Origin: Microbispora hainanensis
Lineage (GTDB): Bacteria; Actinomycetota; Actinomycetes; Streptosporangiales; Streptosporangiaceae
NCBI RefSeq assembly: GCF_036186745.1
Contig: NZ_CP108086.1
Coordinates: 8,246,001 to 8,310,000, forward strand
Reading direction: 5' to 3'
DNA length: 64,000 nt
Below are positions 8,117 to 16,866 of this stretch, piece by piece (the first letter of the stretch is position 1; the number at the start of each line of letters is the position of its first letter). Under the pieces are notes generated by a model that worked only from the letters and a program-made list of their open reading frames with translations, had not been told where the DNA came from and searched no databases. Both the position numbers and the translations under genes were made by a program.

Positions 8117-9022
8117 GTGAGTGTTGGCACGCGCCCGAGAGGGCGGCGGGCGACGACGCCCGCGTCCCGCCCCCCGGCGGCCCCCACCTTCATGAGCGGC
8201 GCCGCGAGCGTCGCCGTGCGGCCCGCGCTTGAGGCGCCCCGCCGCCCGGCCAGAGTGCTCGCGGTCTTCCCCCTCGCGCTCTACCTGGAGATCAGGAGCG
8301 AGTCAGAACCGCACGTGATCGCCGTGGTGACGGGCGAGGCCACCCGCCTGCCCAACGCCGTGCTGCTCCCCGAACGCCTCGACGGGGTGTCGGCGGGCGA
8401 CGACGCCTGGGTCGGCGAGGGCTCCGTCGAGGTCGGCGGCGTGTCGATCTGCGTGCGCCGCTGGTGGGACCCCGCTCCCCCGCTCGGCCCCGCCGATCCC
8501 GTACGGCTCGCGCCCGCCCTCGGCCTGCTCGCCCGCACCCGCGCCGCCTCGCCCCGGCGGCCGGGACTGGACCCGGACGGCGCCCCGGCGCTGCTCGACC
8601 ACGGCTGCCGGGCCGGTTCGCTCGTGGAGAGCATCACCGCGGCCGAACGGCTGATCGGCCTCGGCCCGGGGCTGACGCCGAGCGGAGACGACATGCTCGC
8701 CGGGCTGCTGGTCGCGCTGCGGCACCTCGGCGCGGCGGCGGGCGTGCCGCGCGCGGTGTGGCTGGCCGACTGGCTCGCCGCCGCGGTCACCTACGACGCG
8801 CGCACGAGGACCACGTCCATCTCGGCCACGCTGCTGCACTGCGCCGCGAGGGGCGAGGCGAGCCCGGAGGTCGTCGGGGTGCTGCGCGCCGTGGCCGGGC
8901 GCCAGCCGCTCGAACCCGCCGTGCACCGCCTGCTCCGCCTCGGCCACACCTCGGGAGCCGACCTGGCGTGGGGAGTGCAGATCGGCCTGTCCGCCGTCCT
9001 CGCTCATCGGGAGGGCCGTTGA
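8117..9022 (+). CDS. allH: DUF2877 protein, AllH-type oxamate carbamoyltransferase subunit
   Basis: This 301-residue protein of the DUF2877 family contains the typical block LIGLGPGLTPSGDDMLAGLL near residue 180. The E. coli homologue YlbF, renamed AllH, is reported as one of three subunits of oxamate carbamoyltransferase, which splits oxalurate to oxamate and carbamoyl phosphate in anaerobic allantoin breakdown. The GTG at 8117 is preferred because GGGAGG lies 4 bp upstream; an ATG at 8192 would give 276 residues, closer to the E. coli length. Its stop overlaps the TTG start of allF. The subunit assignment rests on gene order. Confidence 0.78.
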   Translation: MSVGTRPRGRRATTPASRPPAAPTFMSGAASVAVRPALEAPRRPARVLAVFPLALYLEIRSESEPHVIAVVTGEATRLPNAVLLPERLDGVSAGDDAWVGEGSVEVGGVSICVRRWWDPAPPLGPADPVRLAPALGLLARTRAASPRRPGLDPDGAPALLDHGCRAGSLVESITAAERLIGLGPGLTPSGDDMLAGLLVALRHLGAAAGVPRAVWLADWLAAAVTYDARTRTTSISATLLHCAARGEASPEVVGVLRAVAGRQPLEPAVHRLLRLGHTSGADLAWGVQIGLSAVLAHREGR

Positions 9023-10440
9023 ACGACCTGGTCGAGGTGCGTCCGGGGGTCTACCGCGACTCCGTGACGCTGATGCGGGTGAGCCGGGCGCTCACCGAAC
9101 GGCCCGGAGTGTCCGTCGCCGTCGTCGCGATGGCGACCGAGCTCAACGTGGACCTGGCCCGCGATCTCGGTTTCGCGGTGCCGCCCGCGACGCCCGGCGA
9201 CCTGCTGGTGGCGGTCCGGGCCGGTTCGCCGGCGGAGCTGGAGGACGCCTCCGCCGAGCTGGAGCGGCAGCTCGCCGCGCGGGAGCAGCCGGGCGGCACG
9301 CCGCGAGGCGAGGCCCCGCCGCGCACCACCTGGTCGGCGGCGCGTGCCTTCGAGGCGAGTCTGGTGCTGGTGAGCGTGCCGGGCGAGCACGCCTTCGCCG
9401 AGGCGCTCGACGCCGTGGAGGCCGGGCTCTCGGTGATGATCTTCAGTGACAACGTGCCCGTGGAGCAGGAGATCCTGCTCAAGGACCGGGCGCGGGCCAG
9501 GGGCGTGCTGGTGATGGGCCCGGACTGCGGCACCGCGGTCGTGGGCGGGGCCGGCCTCGGCTTCGCCAACGTCCTGCGCCCCGGGAACGTCGGCGTCGTG
9601 GCCGCCTCGGGGACCGGCGCCCAGCAGGTGACGAGCCTGCTCGACCTCGCCGGCGTCGGCGTCTCCCACGTGCTCGGCGTGGGCGGCAGGGACCTGTCCG
9701 CCGAGGTGGGCGGGCGTTCGGCGATGCAGGCGCTGCGCGCCCTCGACGACGACCCTGCGACCGAGCTGATCGTGCTGGTCTCCAAGCCCCCCGCCCCCGA
9801 GGTGGCCCGTGCCGTACGCGACCTCGACCTGGCGACGCCAGTCGTCGCCGCGCTGCTCGGGCCGGGGCAGGACGACCTGACCACCGCCGCCGAGAAGGTG
9901 CTGCGTGCCCTCGGCCGCGACGTGCCCGAGTGGCCTTCCTGGCCCGCACCCGTACGCCAGGCGGACGCGACCGCCGGGACGAGCGGCGCCGAGCGGCAGG
10001 CGGCGTCACGCGGCGGCGCGGCGGACCGCCGGGCACTGCGGGGGCTCTACGCCGGCGGCACGCTGTGCGCGGAGGCGGCCCTCGTGGCGGGCACCGGCGA
10101 GTTCACCGACTTCGGCGACGACGCCTACACCCGGGGCCGCGCCCATCCCATGATCGACCCGGCGCTGCGCCTTGAGGCGCTGCGCGGCGTCGCCTCCGGC
10201 GTCGTGCTGATGGACGTCGTGCTCGGGCACGGCGCCGACCCCGACCCGGCCGCCTGGCTCGCGCCCGCGATCTGCGACGCGGTCGCCAGGGGCGTGGACG
10301 TGGTCGTGGCCGTCGTCGGCACCGACGGCGACCCGCAGGGGCTGCGCGCCCAGGCCGCCCGGCTGAACGAGGCCGGGGCGGCGGTCTTCACCTCCAACGC
10401 CGCGGCCGCCCGGCACGCCCGTCTCCTCGCGGGCGGGTGA
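9019..10440 (+). CDS. allF: FdrA-family protein, AllF-type oxamate carbamoyltransferase subunit
   Basis: This 473-residue protein resembles succinyl-CoA-synthetase alpha-type Rossmann proteins. It includes VMGPDCGTAVVGGAGLGFAN, VAASGTGAQQVTSLLDLAGVG, and a second domain with FGDDAYTRGRAHPMIDPALR. This pattern matches FdrA, reported as the AllF subunit. A TTG start at 9019 is inferred because it overlaps the allH stop (TTGA) and begins the conserved NDLVEVRPGVYRDSVTLMR. The linker around residues 305-330 is low-complexity. E. coli FdrA is longer (about 555 residues), but both domains are present. Confidence 0.8.
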   Translation: MNDLVEVRPGVYRDSVTLMRVSRALTERPGVSVAVVAMATELNVDLARDLGFAVPPATPGDLLVAVRAGSPAELEDASAELERQLAAREQPGGTPRGEAPPRTTWSAARAFEASLVLVSVPGEHAFAEALDAVEAGLSVMIFSDNVPVEQEILLKDRARARGVLVMGPDCGTAVVGGAGLGFANVLRPGNVGVVAASGTGAQQVTSLLDLAGVGVSHVLGVGGRDLSAEVGGRSAMQALRALDDDPATELIVLVSKPPAPEVARAVRDLDLATPVVAALLGPGQDDLTTAAEKVLRALGRDVPEWPSWPAPVRQADATAGTSGAERQAASRGGAADRRALRGLYAGGTLCAEAALVAGTGEFTDFGDDAYTRGRAHPMIDPALRLEALRGVASGVVLMDVVLGHGADPDPAAWLAPAICDAVARGVDVVVAVVGTDGDPQGLRAQAARLNEAGAAVFTSNAAAARHARLLAGG

Positions 10441-10474
10441 CGGGCGTGTCCGCGCCGACCCGGATCGGAGCCCG

Positions 10475-11860
10475 ATGACCCTCTCCATGCTGTACGGCGA
10501 GCCGCGCGTCATCACCGTCGGCGCGCAGGTGCTGGGCGAGGCGCTGGACCGGCAGGCCGTGCCGCGCCGGGAGGTCGACTGGCGGCCTCCGCTGCCGGGC
10601 ACCTCGGCGGCCCTCGCGCGGGTGCTGGCCGATCCCCGGCGTGAGAGCGCCAACGCGACCGCCGTCGGCAGGATGCTGTCGGCACGGCCCATGCTGACCG
10701 GCGTACGCCCAGCGCGCGAGGTCCTCGGCCTGGCGGCCGGGGAGTTCTTCCACGCCGGTCCGCCGATCACCTGGGAGCGCGCCTCCGGCCCGATGCGGGG
10801 GGCGCTCGTCGGGGCGATGCTGTTCGAGGGCCTGGCGGCCACCCCCGAGGAGGCGGAGGAACGCCTGGCCTCGGGCGCGGGGATCACCCTCGACTCCTGC
10901 CACCACCACCGCGCGGTCGGCCCGATGGCGGGGCTGGTCAGCCCGTCCATGTGGATGCTGGAGGTCGCCGACGCCGAGCACGGCGGCACGGCCTACTGCT
11001 CGCTCAACGAGGGGCTGGGCAAGGTCCTGCGCTACGGCGCGTACGGGCCCGAGGTGATCGACCGGCTGCGCTGGATGGGCGAGGTCCTCGGGCCGGTGCT
11101 CGCGGCGGCGCTGGAGCGGTGCGGCCCTCTCGACCTGCGCACGCTCATCGCGCAGGCGCTCCAGATGGGCGACGAGCTGCACAACCGCAACCGCGCCGCG
11201 ACGTCCCTGCTGGTGCGCGAGATCGCGCCCGCGATCGTGGAGGCGGCCCCGGACCACGCGGCCGAGGTGCTGCGATTCATCAATGGCAATGATCATTTCT
11301 TCCTGAACGCGGGAATGGCGGCGGCGAAAGTCAGCGCCGACGCGGCGCGCGACGTGCCCGGATCGAGCCTGGTCGTGGCGATGGCCCGCAATGGCACCGA
11401 TTTCGGAATACAGGTGTCGGGGCTGGGCGACCGGTGGTTCACCGGCCCCGCCGGCGTGCCCGACGGCCTCTACCTCGGCGGGTACGGCCCGGACGACGCC
11501 AACCCCGACATCGGCGACTCCACCATCACCGAGACGACCGGCCTGGGCGGCTTCGCGATGGCGGCGGCCCCGGCGATCGTCCGCTTCGTCGGCGGCGAGG
11601 TGTCCGACGCCGTGGCGGCCACGACGTCGATGTACGAGATCACCCTGGCCGAGCACCCGGCGTACCAGATCCCGGGGCTGGGCTTCCGCGGCACGCCCGT
11701 GGGCATCGACGTCGCGCTCGTGGCCAGGACCGGCCTGCTGCCCGTCGTGAACACCGGCATCGCGGGCAGGATCGCCGGAACGGGGCAGGTCGGCGCGGGT
11801 CTGGTCAGCCCGCCGGCCGAGGCGTTCACGGCCGCGCTCGACGCGCTGTGCGGTGTGTGA
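10475..11860 (+). CDS. allG: DUF1116 (YlbE-like) protein, AllG-type oxamate carbamoyltransferase subunit
   Basis: This 461-residue protein is full length for DUF1116 (YlbE). Recognisable blocks are GITLDSCHHHRAVGPMAGLVSPSMW, the QMGDELHNRN segment, INGNDHFFLNAGMAA and the YEITLAEHPAYQIPGLGFRG tail. It lies 34 bp after allF, completing the allH-allF-allG set. In enterobacteria a carbamate kinase usually follows to make ATP from carbamoyl phosphate. Here none follows; the next gene is a protein kinase after a 116-bp gap with its own promoter-like AT-rich stretch. Confidence 0.82.
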   Translation: MTLSMLYGEPRVITVGAQVLGEALDRQAVPRREVDWRPPLPGTSAALARVLADPRRESANATAVGRMLSARPMLTGVRPAREVLGLAAGEFFHAGPPITWERASGPMRGALVGAMLFEGLAATPEEAEERLASGAGITLDSCHHHRAVGPMAGLVSPSMWMLEVADAEHGGTAYCSLNEGLGKVLRYGAYGPEVIDRLRWMGEVLGPVLAAALERCGPLDLRTLIAQALQMGDELHNRNRAATSLLVREIAPAIVEAAPDHAAEVLRFINGNDHFFLNAGMAAAKVSADAARDVPGSSLVVAMARNGTDFGIQVSGLGDRWFTGPAGVPDGLYLGGYGPDDANPDIGDSTITETTGLGGFAMAAAPAIVRFVGGEVSDAVAATTSMYEITLAEHPAYQIPGLGFRGTPVGIDVALVARTGLLPVVNTGIAGRIAGTGQVGAGLVSPPAEAFTAALDALCGV

Positions 11861-11976
11861 ATTCCCAACGACCGTCATCAGACCGTAATATCGTCGTCAA
11901 CCTCAGATATCCGATGCAATTCGCACGGTCCGTTCGGAAGATCTTGCGGAACGAGCGTGAATTGGGGACCTAATCT

Positions 11977-14157
11977 ATGACGACAGATCGCCTGCTCGGT
12001 ATGGTCCCCCCTATGCCAGAGGGTCACGGACCTGTGGGTCGCGTCCCCGCGGGAGGCGCCCCCGAAGGGCAGGGACGTCTCGTCGGCCGGCGCTATCGGC
12101 TGCTGTCCCCGGTGGGCCGCGGCGGCATGGGGATGGTGTGGCACGCCCATGACGTGCTGCTCGACCGGGACGTCGCGGTCAAGGAGCTGCTCCTGCCGTT
12201 CGGGCTCGACAACGCCGGCGCGCAGGCCGCCCACCGCCGCATGCTGCGCGAGGCGCGCTCGGCCGCCCGGCTCAGCCATCCCGGCATCGTCACCGTCCAC
12301 GACGTCGTCGAGGAGGACGGGCGTCCCTGGATCGTGATGGAGCTCGTCCGCGCCTGGTCCCTGGAGCAGGCCGTACGGCAGAGCGGGCCGCTGCCGGTCG
12401 TGCAGGCCGCCGAGATCGGCATCCGGGTGCTCGACGCGCTGCGGCACGCCCACGCGGCCGGCATCCTCCACCGGGACGTGAAGCCCGGCAACGTGCTGCT
12501 CACCGCCGACCGCGTGGTGCTCACCGACTTCGGCATCGCCGCCATCGAGGGCGACGTCACGATCACCCAGACCGGGCTGCTCATGGGCTCGCCCGCCTAC
12601 ATCCCGCCGGAGCGCCTGCAGGGCCGCCCGATCACCCACGCCGCCGACCTGTGGTCCTTCGGCGCGACGCTGTACGCCGCCGTGGAGGGCCGCCCGCCCT
12701 ACGAGGGGCCGGACGCGGTCGCCGTGCTCGGCGCGGTGCTGACGCAGGAGCCCAACCGGCCGCGCCGGGCGGGCGCGCTGCTGCCGGTCATCGAGGGCCT
12801 GCTGCGCAAGAACCCGGCCGACCGCCTTCCGGCCGCGCAGGTCGCGGAGATGCTGGAGCGGGTGCTGCACAGCCACGGCGCCGGGCTGCCGGGCCGGGCG
12901 GGCACGCCGACGTCGGTGCCGACCCCGCAGGACTCCACCCCCGCCGGGCTGCTGCCGCCGCTCGACATCCCCTCGGGGCCGCTGCCCTCGCGCATCATCG
13001 AGACCCCCTCGGGCCCGGTCCGCGTGCCGCTCACGGCGGAGAGCCTCCCCGGGGGCGCGGCCGTCCCGCCCGGCGCCGCACCCCGTCCGGCCGAGCCCCA
13101 CGCAGGGGAGCCGCGGCCGGACGGCCCCGCGTACGAGCCGCCGGGCGCGTTCGGGCCCGTGAACGCCTTCGGGCAGCCCCCCGCTTTCGACACGGGCTTC
13201 GACCCGCTGGCGTCCCCCTCGGGCTCGACACACGCGCCGGAGCGGCCGAAGGAGGCCATGTGGCCGACGCCCGCGCCGGGCGACATGCCCGGCGACCTGG
13301 GCGGTGCGCCGTGGCCGCAGCACCGGACCGGGCCGCACGCGGCACCCCACCAGACGGGACCGCACGCGGCGCCGCAGCAGGCCACCGGACCACAGAGCGT
13401 CTCGTCGCCCGGTCTCTCGTCGCCCGGTGCCACGTCTCACGGTGACTTCGGGCCGATCGAGGACGCCACGGGTCCGCACAACCCCCGGGCGGGGCGCAGG
13501 CGCAAGGAACAGGCCGACGAGGTCGCCCAGGGCGAGGGCCGGTCGAAGCTGCTGCTCGTCGTCGCCGCCGTGGCCGTGGTCGCGGTGATCGCCGGGATCG
13601 TGTTCGTGCTGCTGCCGAGCGGCCCGGACGAGGCCGTGGTCTCCCAGCAGGACGGCAGGTCCGGCCACACCCTCGCGCCCCCCGACTCCAACACGCCGAC
13701 CGCGCGCCCCCTGTCGGCCGTACGCGTGCCCGAGGGCTACCACCTGGTGACCGAGGGCGGGGTGTCGCTCGCGGTGCCGGAGGATTGGAGCACCACGGTC
13801 GACGACGGCGTCGTCAGGCTCACGGGCCCGAAGGACAGCGGGCAGAGCATCACGATCAAGAGGATCCCCGACGGCAGCCTGGCGGCGCTGCAGTCCGCCG
13901 AGCAGAACCTGGACATCAAGGGCTTCACCGACTACACGCAGGTCCAGCTTCGCAAGGTGGGGGACTACCGCTACCCGGCGGCCGACTGGGAGTACACCTA
14001 CACCAACAACAGCGAGGTCACCGTCCACGCGGTCATCCGCTATCTGGAGGCGGGCGACCGCGCCTACGCGATCATGTTCGCCTCGCCCGACTTCGACTGG
14101 AACGAGTCGGCCGCGCCCGTACGGAAGGCCCTCTGGAGCACCTTCCGCCCCGCCTGA
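11977..14157 (+). CDS. Transmembrane Ser/Thr protein kinase (PknB-like, extracellular sensor)
   Basis: This 726-residue Hanks-type kinase keeps all key residues: glycine loop GRGGMGMVW (47-55), lysine K69 (VAVKEL), catalytic loop HRDVKPGN (165-172) and DFG (184-186). A Pro/Gly-rich juxtamembrane stretch of about 240 residues leads to one membrane helix at about 524-545. The outer domain of about 180 residues (YHLVTEGGVSLAVPEDWS...) has no PASTA repeats and no family I recognise. The ATG at 11977 follows GGGGACC. A perfect 17-bp hairpin lies 12 bp after the stop. Confidence 0.92.
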   Translation: MTTDRLLGMVPPMPEGHGPVGRVPAGGAPEGQGRLVGRRYRLLSPVGRGGMGMVWHAHDVLLDRDVAVKELLLPFGLDNAGAQAAHRRMLREARSAARLSHPGIVTVHDVVEEDGRPWIVMELVRAWSLEQAVRQSGPLPVVQAAEIGIRVLDALRHAHAAGILHRDVKPGNVLLTADRVVLTDFGIAAIEGDVTITQTGLLMGSPAYIPPERLQGRPITHAADLWSFGATLYAAVEGRPPYEGPDAVAVLGAVLTQEPNRPRRAGALLPVIEGLLRKNPADRLPAAQVAEMLERVLHSHGAGLPGRAGTPTSVPTPQDSTPAGLLPPLDIPSGPLPSRIIETPSGPVRVPLTAESLPGGAAVPPGAAPRPAEPHAGEPRPDGPAYEPPGAFGPVNAFGQPPAFDTGFDPLASPSGSTHAPERPKEAMWPTPAPGDMPGDLGGAPWPQHRTGPHAAPHQTGPHAAPQQATGPQSVSSPGLSSPGATSHGDFGPIEDATGPHNPRAGRRRKEQADEVAQGEGRSKLLLVVAAVAVVAVIAGIVFVLLPSGPDEAVVSQQDGRSGHTLAPPDSNTPTARPLSAVRVPEGYHLVTEGGVSLAVPEDWSTTVDDGVVRLTGPKDSGQSITIKRIPDGSLAALQSAEQNLDIKGFTDYTQVQLRKVGDYRYPAADWEYTYTNNSEVTVHAVIRYLEAGDRAYAIMFASPDFDWNESAAPVRKALWSTFRPA

Positions 14158-14168
14158 CGCCGGAACCC

Positions 14169-14214
14169 GGCGCCAAGGGTCCGACGCCGGATCTGCTGTC
14201 GGACCCTTGGCGCC
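14169..14214 (+). terminator. Perfect 17-bp stem hairpin after kinase 1
   Basis: GGCGCCAAGGGTCCGAC (14169-14185) pairs without mismatch with 14198-14214 around a 12-base loop. It starts 12 bp after the kinase stop. No T-run follows, so it is either a T-less actinobacterial terminator or a 3'-end stabiliser. Confidence 0.7.
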
Positions 14215-14533
14215 GAGACCTGCTGGAACTTCGGTGGGGGGCCTGTGCCAGGGCCTGGCGCCGGCACGTGATGCGGGGACCACGGCGGTGTCGGCGACGC
14301 GCCGCCGTGGCGCTCCCGGTGCTCCTCCCCGCTTTGGGAGGCGTCGGCCGCGCGCGCCGACTGCCTTCCTCACCGCCTCGGGGGCATCTGCCCACCCTCT
14401 TCGCGGCCTCGGGGTCCCGGCCGCGACGCCCCGCCTGCTGCGCCGGGGGCGTCCGGCCTCCACGGTGCAGATGGTGCAGGTCACGGCCGCCCGCGCGGGT
14501 CCTGCGGTGACTATGTCGGTGCGGTTCCCCTTG
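14215..14533. other. Non-coding gap between kinase 1 and the polymerase fragment
   Basis: No gene with a plausible start, ribosome site and family was found here. A short segment at about 14449-14461 (CGTCCGGCCTCC) matches the end of kinase 2 at about 16830. This could be a trace of an older duplicated junction, but it is too short to prove. Confidence 0.4.
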
Positions 14534-14686
14534 TCACTCAGCGTCGGCGTAGCGGGTGACGGCGGGTGACGGCCACCGCCTCCTCAGGAAGCGGACCGTA
14601 GTCTCGGGGAACAGCGGCCGGGTCACCTCGCCGGCCGCGTGACCGGCGGCCTCGCGGACCTCGCTCGCCACGTCGAGCGGGCAGTG
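14534..14686 (-). pseudogene. Degraded copy of the 3' end of the family-A DNA polymerase gene
   Basis: About 145 bp here aligns closely with 16867-17010, the 3' end of the polymerase gene, in the same orientation. Decoded, it reads HCPLDVASEVREAAGHAAGEVTRPLF against HCPLDVAGEVREAVGRAADEATRLLF in the intact gene. A roughly 10-bp internal duplication (GGGTGACGGC twice near 14553-14571) shifts the frame, so the last residues (RYADA) match only after the shift. There is no upstream polymerase sequence, motif A or start. It is a relic, left of a kinase gene whose right side is the intact polymerase. Confidence 0.82.
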
Positions 14687-14771
14687 CGGCGTCGCCCTGC
14701 CACACGTTCCCGCGCTTTTGGCGAGAATGGCCTGATCGATGACGCATGATCCCGGATCCGAAGGAGTGCCG

Positions 14772-16841
14772 GTGCGGACCTTCGAAACGCTGCGGGAAGA
14801 CGATCCGCAGCAGGTGGGGCCATTCCGCATCGAGGCACGCCTGGGTGAGGGCGGGATGGGCCGCGTGTATTTCGGGCGCTCGCGGAGCGGGCGGGCCGTC
14901 GCGGTGAAGGTCGTGCGGCCCGAGCTGGCCGGCGACGCGGACTTCCGCCGCAGGTTCGACCGCGAGATCGCCACGGCCCGCAAGGTCAACGGCTTCTTCA
15001 CGGCCGGCGTGGTCGACGCCGACCCACAGGGGTCGCCGCCATGGCTGGCCACCGCGTACGTGCCCGGACTGTCGTTGGAAGACGCCGTGGACGAGCACGG
15101 GCCCTGGCCGGAGGAGTCCGTTCTGGCCCTGGCCGCGGGGCTGGCCGAGGCCCTGGAGTCGATCCACGCGGCCGGGGTCGTCCACCGCGACCTCAAGCCG
15201 TCGAACGTGCTGCTGGCCGACGACGGCCCCCGGGTCATCGACTTCGGCATCTCCCTGGCCGCCGAGGGCGGCTCGCTGACGAAGACCGGCATCACCATGG
15301 GATCCCCCGGGTTCATGTCCCCGGAGCAGCTCAAGGGCACCCGGGTCGGACCGGCGAGCGACGTGTTCTGCCTGGGGCTGGTGCTCGCGTTCGCCGCGAC
15401 GGGCAGCGGACCGTTCGGGCAGGGGTCCTGGCAGGGGCTGTGGTATCGGATCGTGCACGAAGAGCCCGCCCTCGATGGGCTGCCGCCCGCGGTCCGGCCT
15501 CTGGTCGCGCGGTGCCTGGCCAAGGAACCCGAGGAGCGGCCGACCGTGTCGGCCGTGCTGAACGAGCTCGCCGGCAGCGGCCGTGACTTCGCCTCGCCCA
15601 TTCAGCAGGGCCGGTGGCTCCCCCCGGACGTGGCGCAGGCGGTGCGTACGCGCGTCGCCCCGGCCGTCGCCCCGACCCGCACCTTGACCACGTCCTCGGA
15701 GACGCCGCGCTCGCCGCTGTTCGACGGACCCGGCGCGGCAGCACCCGGACCAGCGACGCCCGCCGGACCCGGCGCGGCAGCGTACGGCCCAGGACCCGGC
15801 CCGATGGCGCACGGCCCACGAACACCGGACGAACCCCGCGCGGCGGCGCATGGCGCGGTCGCCCCCGGCCCAGGAACGCCCGGCGGACCCGGCGCGGCAG
15901 CACCCCGCGTGGTGATCAACGGCCCAGGGATGCTCGACGGACCCGGCGCGGCTGCGTACGGCCCAGGGATGCTCGACGGACCTCGCCGAGGGATGCCCGG
16001 CCCGGGGACGCCGAGGGGCCCGGAAACGCCTGGGGCGCCGGAAACGCCTGGGGTGCCGGGGACGCCGCATCCGCACATGGCCGGCCCGCTCGGAGGTCCC
16101 CGCGCGGGCGGCGGGTCGGCTCCGCCGGTGAACGCGCCCGGTCCGCAGGCGGCCTTTCCGGCACCGGGCCCTCCGTATTCGCGCCCGGCCCCCTACCCCG
16201 CGGGAGCCACTCCCCACCCGGCGGGACCCGTCCCCCACCCGGCGGGAGCCGCTCCCTACTCGGCGCGCCGCCCGGCGCAGCCGTACGCGCCGCAGGTGCC
16301 TCCCGCGCCGGGACCACGGCGGCCGAGGCGATACCCCGCCTGGTTGCGGCGGACCACGCGTGCCTGGCTGGTCCTCTGCGTGCTCCTCGTGGCCGTCGCC
16401 GCCGTGTGCGAGGTCGGCATGGGCATCTCCGCCACGCCGAGGAGGATCTCCTCCGACGGTTCGGCGTTGACCGTCACGCTGAATCCCACGCTGAAGCCGG
16501 CGATCTATGTCTCCGACGCGTCGCCCGATCCGCGCTGCCGGGTCGAGAACGGCAGCGGGCGCAACGTCAGGCTCGTCCGCCCGGCGGCGAGCTACCGGCC
16601 GTTCACCACGAGCGACACCAAGTGGCGGCTGCTCTACGAGATCCGCCCGCCGAAGGCGGGCAGCTACACGGTGACGTGCTCCGGCGACGACACCGTGTTC
16701 GGCGTCGGAGCCGCGCCCTCCCCCGGCACCCGGGGCATCTCCGCCGCCGCCGTGGCGCTCCTGGTGCTCCTCGCCGTCTTCGGAGCTCCGACCCTGCTGG
16801 TGGTCGCTCTCATCACCAGGAAGCGACGTCCGGCCTCCTGA
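14772..16841 (+). CDS. Ser/Thr protein kinase with Pro/Gly/Ala-rich linker and two membrane helices
   Basis: This is a Hanks-type kinase of about 689 residues. The GTG at 14772 is chosen because AAGGAG lies 5 bp upstream; an ATG at 14739 would add 11 residues without a ribosome site. Key residues: GEGGMGRVYFG, the AVKV lysine (about 43), HRDLKPSN (about 138-145), and the DFG (about 156) in VIDFGIS. Residues 300-520 are a low-complexity P/G/A linker with repeated GPGAAA-like blocks. One helix lies at about 527-548 and a second at about 656-681, with an outer domain of about 105 residues between them and a short RKRRPAS inner tail. Flanked by the intact polymerase gene and its broken copy. Confidence 0.9.
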   Translation: MRTFETLREDDPQQVGPFRIEARLGEGGMGRVYFGRSRSGRAVAVKVVRPELAGDADFRRRFDREIATARKVNGFFTAGVVDADPQGSPPWLATAYVPGLSLEDAVDEHGPWPEESVLALAAGLAEALESIHAAGVVHRDLKPSNVLLADDGPRVIDFGISLAAEGGSLTKTGITMGSPGFMSPEQLKGTRVGPASDVFCLGLVLAFAATGSGPFGQGSWQGLWYRIVHEEPALDGLPPAVRPLVARCLAKEPEERPTVSAVLNELAGSGRDFASPIQQGRWLPPDVAQAVRTRVAPAVAPTRTLTTSSETPRSPLFDGPGAAAPGPATPAGPGAAAYGPGPGPMAHGPRTPDEPRAAAHGAVAPGPGTPGGPGAAAPRVVINGPGMLDGPGAAAYGPGMLDGPRRGMPGPGTPRGPETPGAPETPGVPGTPHPHMAGPLGGPRAGGGSAPPVNAPGPQAAFPAPGPPYSRPAPYPAGATPHPAGPVPHPAGAAPYSARRPAQPYAPQVPPAPGPRRPRRYPAWLRRTTRAWLVLCVLLVAVAAVCEVGMGISATPRRISSDGSALTVTLNPTLKPAIYVSDASPDPRCRVENGSGRNVRLVRPAASYRPFTTSDTKWRLLYEIRPPKAGSYTVTCSGDDTVFGVGAAPSPGTRGISAAAVALLVLLAVFGAPTLLVVALITRKRRPAS

Positions 16842-16866
16842 GCCGGAGCCATCCGGCCTCCGCCCG

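Noticed and set aside
7443..8232. Overlapping frames across the 88-bp repeat that read RSLTPPRSLRGPLV-like peptides
   Set aside because: The frame changes with each 88-bp unit, as expected for a non-coding repeat.
14538..16238. Minus-strand frame of 566 codons opposite kinase 2
   Set aside because: It is the complement of the kinase and its P/G/A linker. Only its last about 50 codons have meaning, as the polymerase relic.
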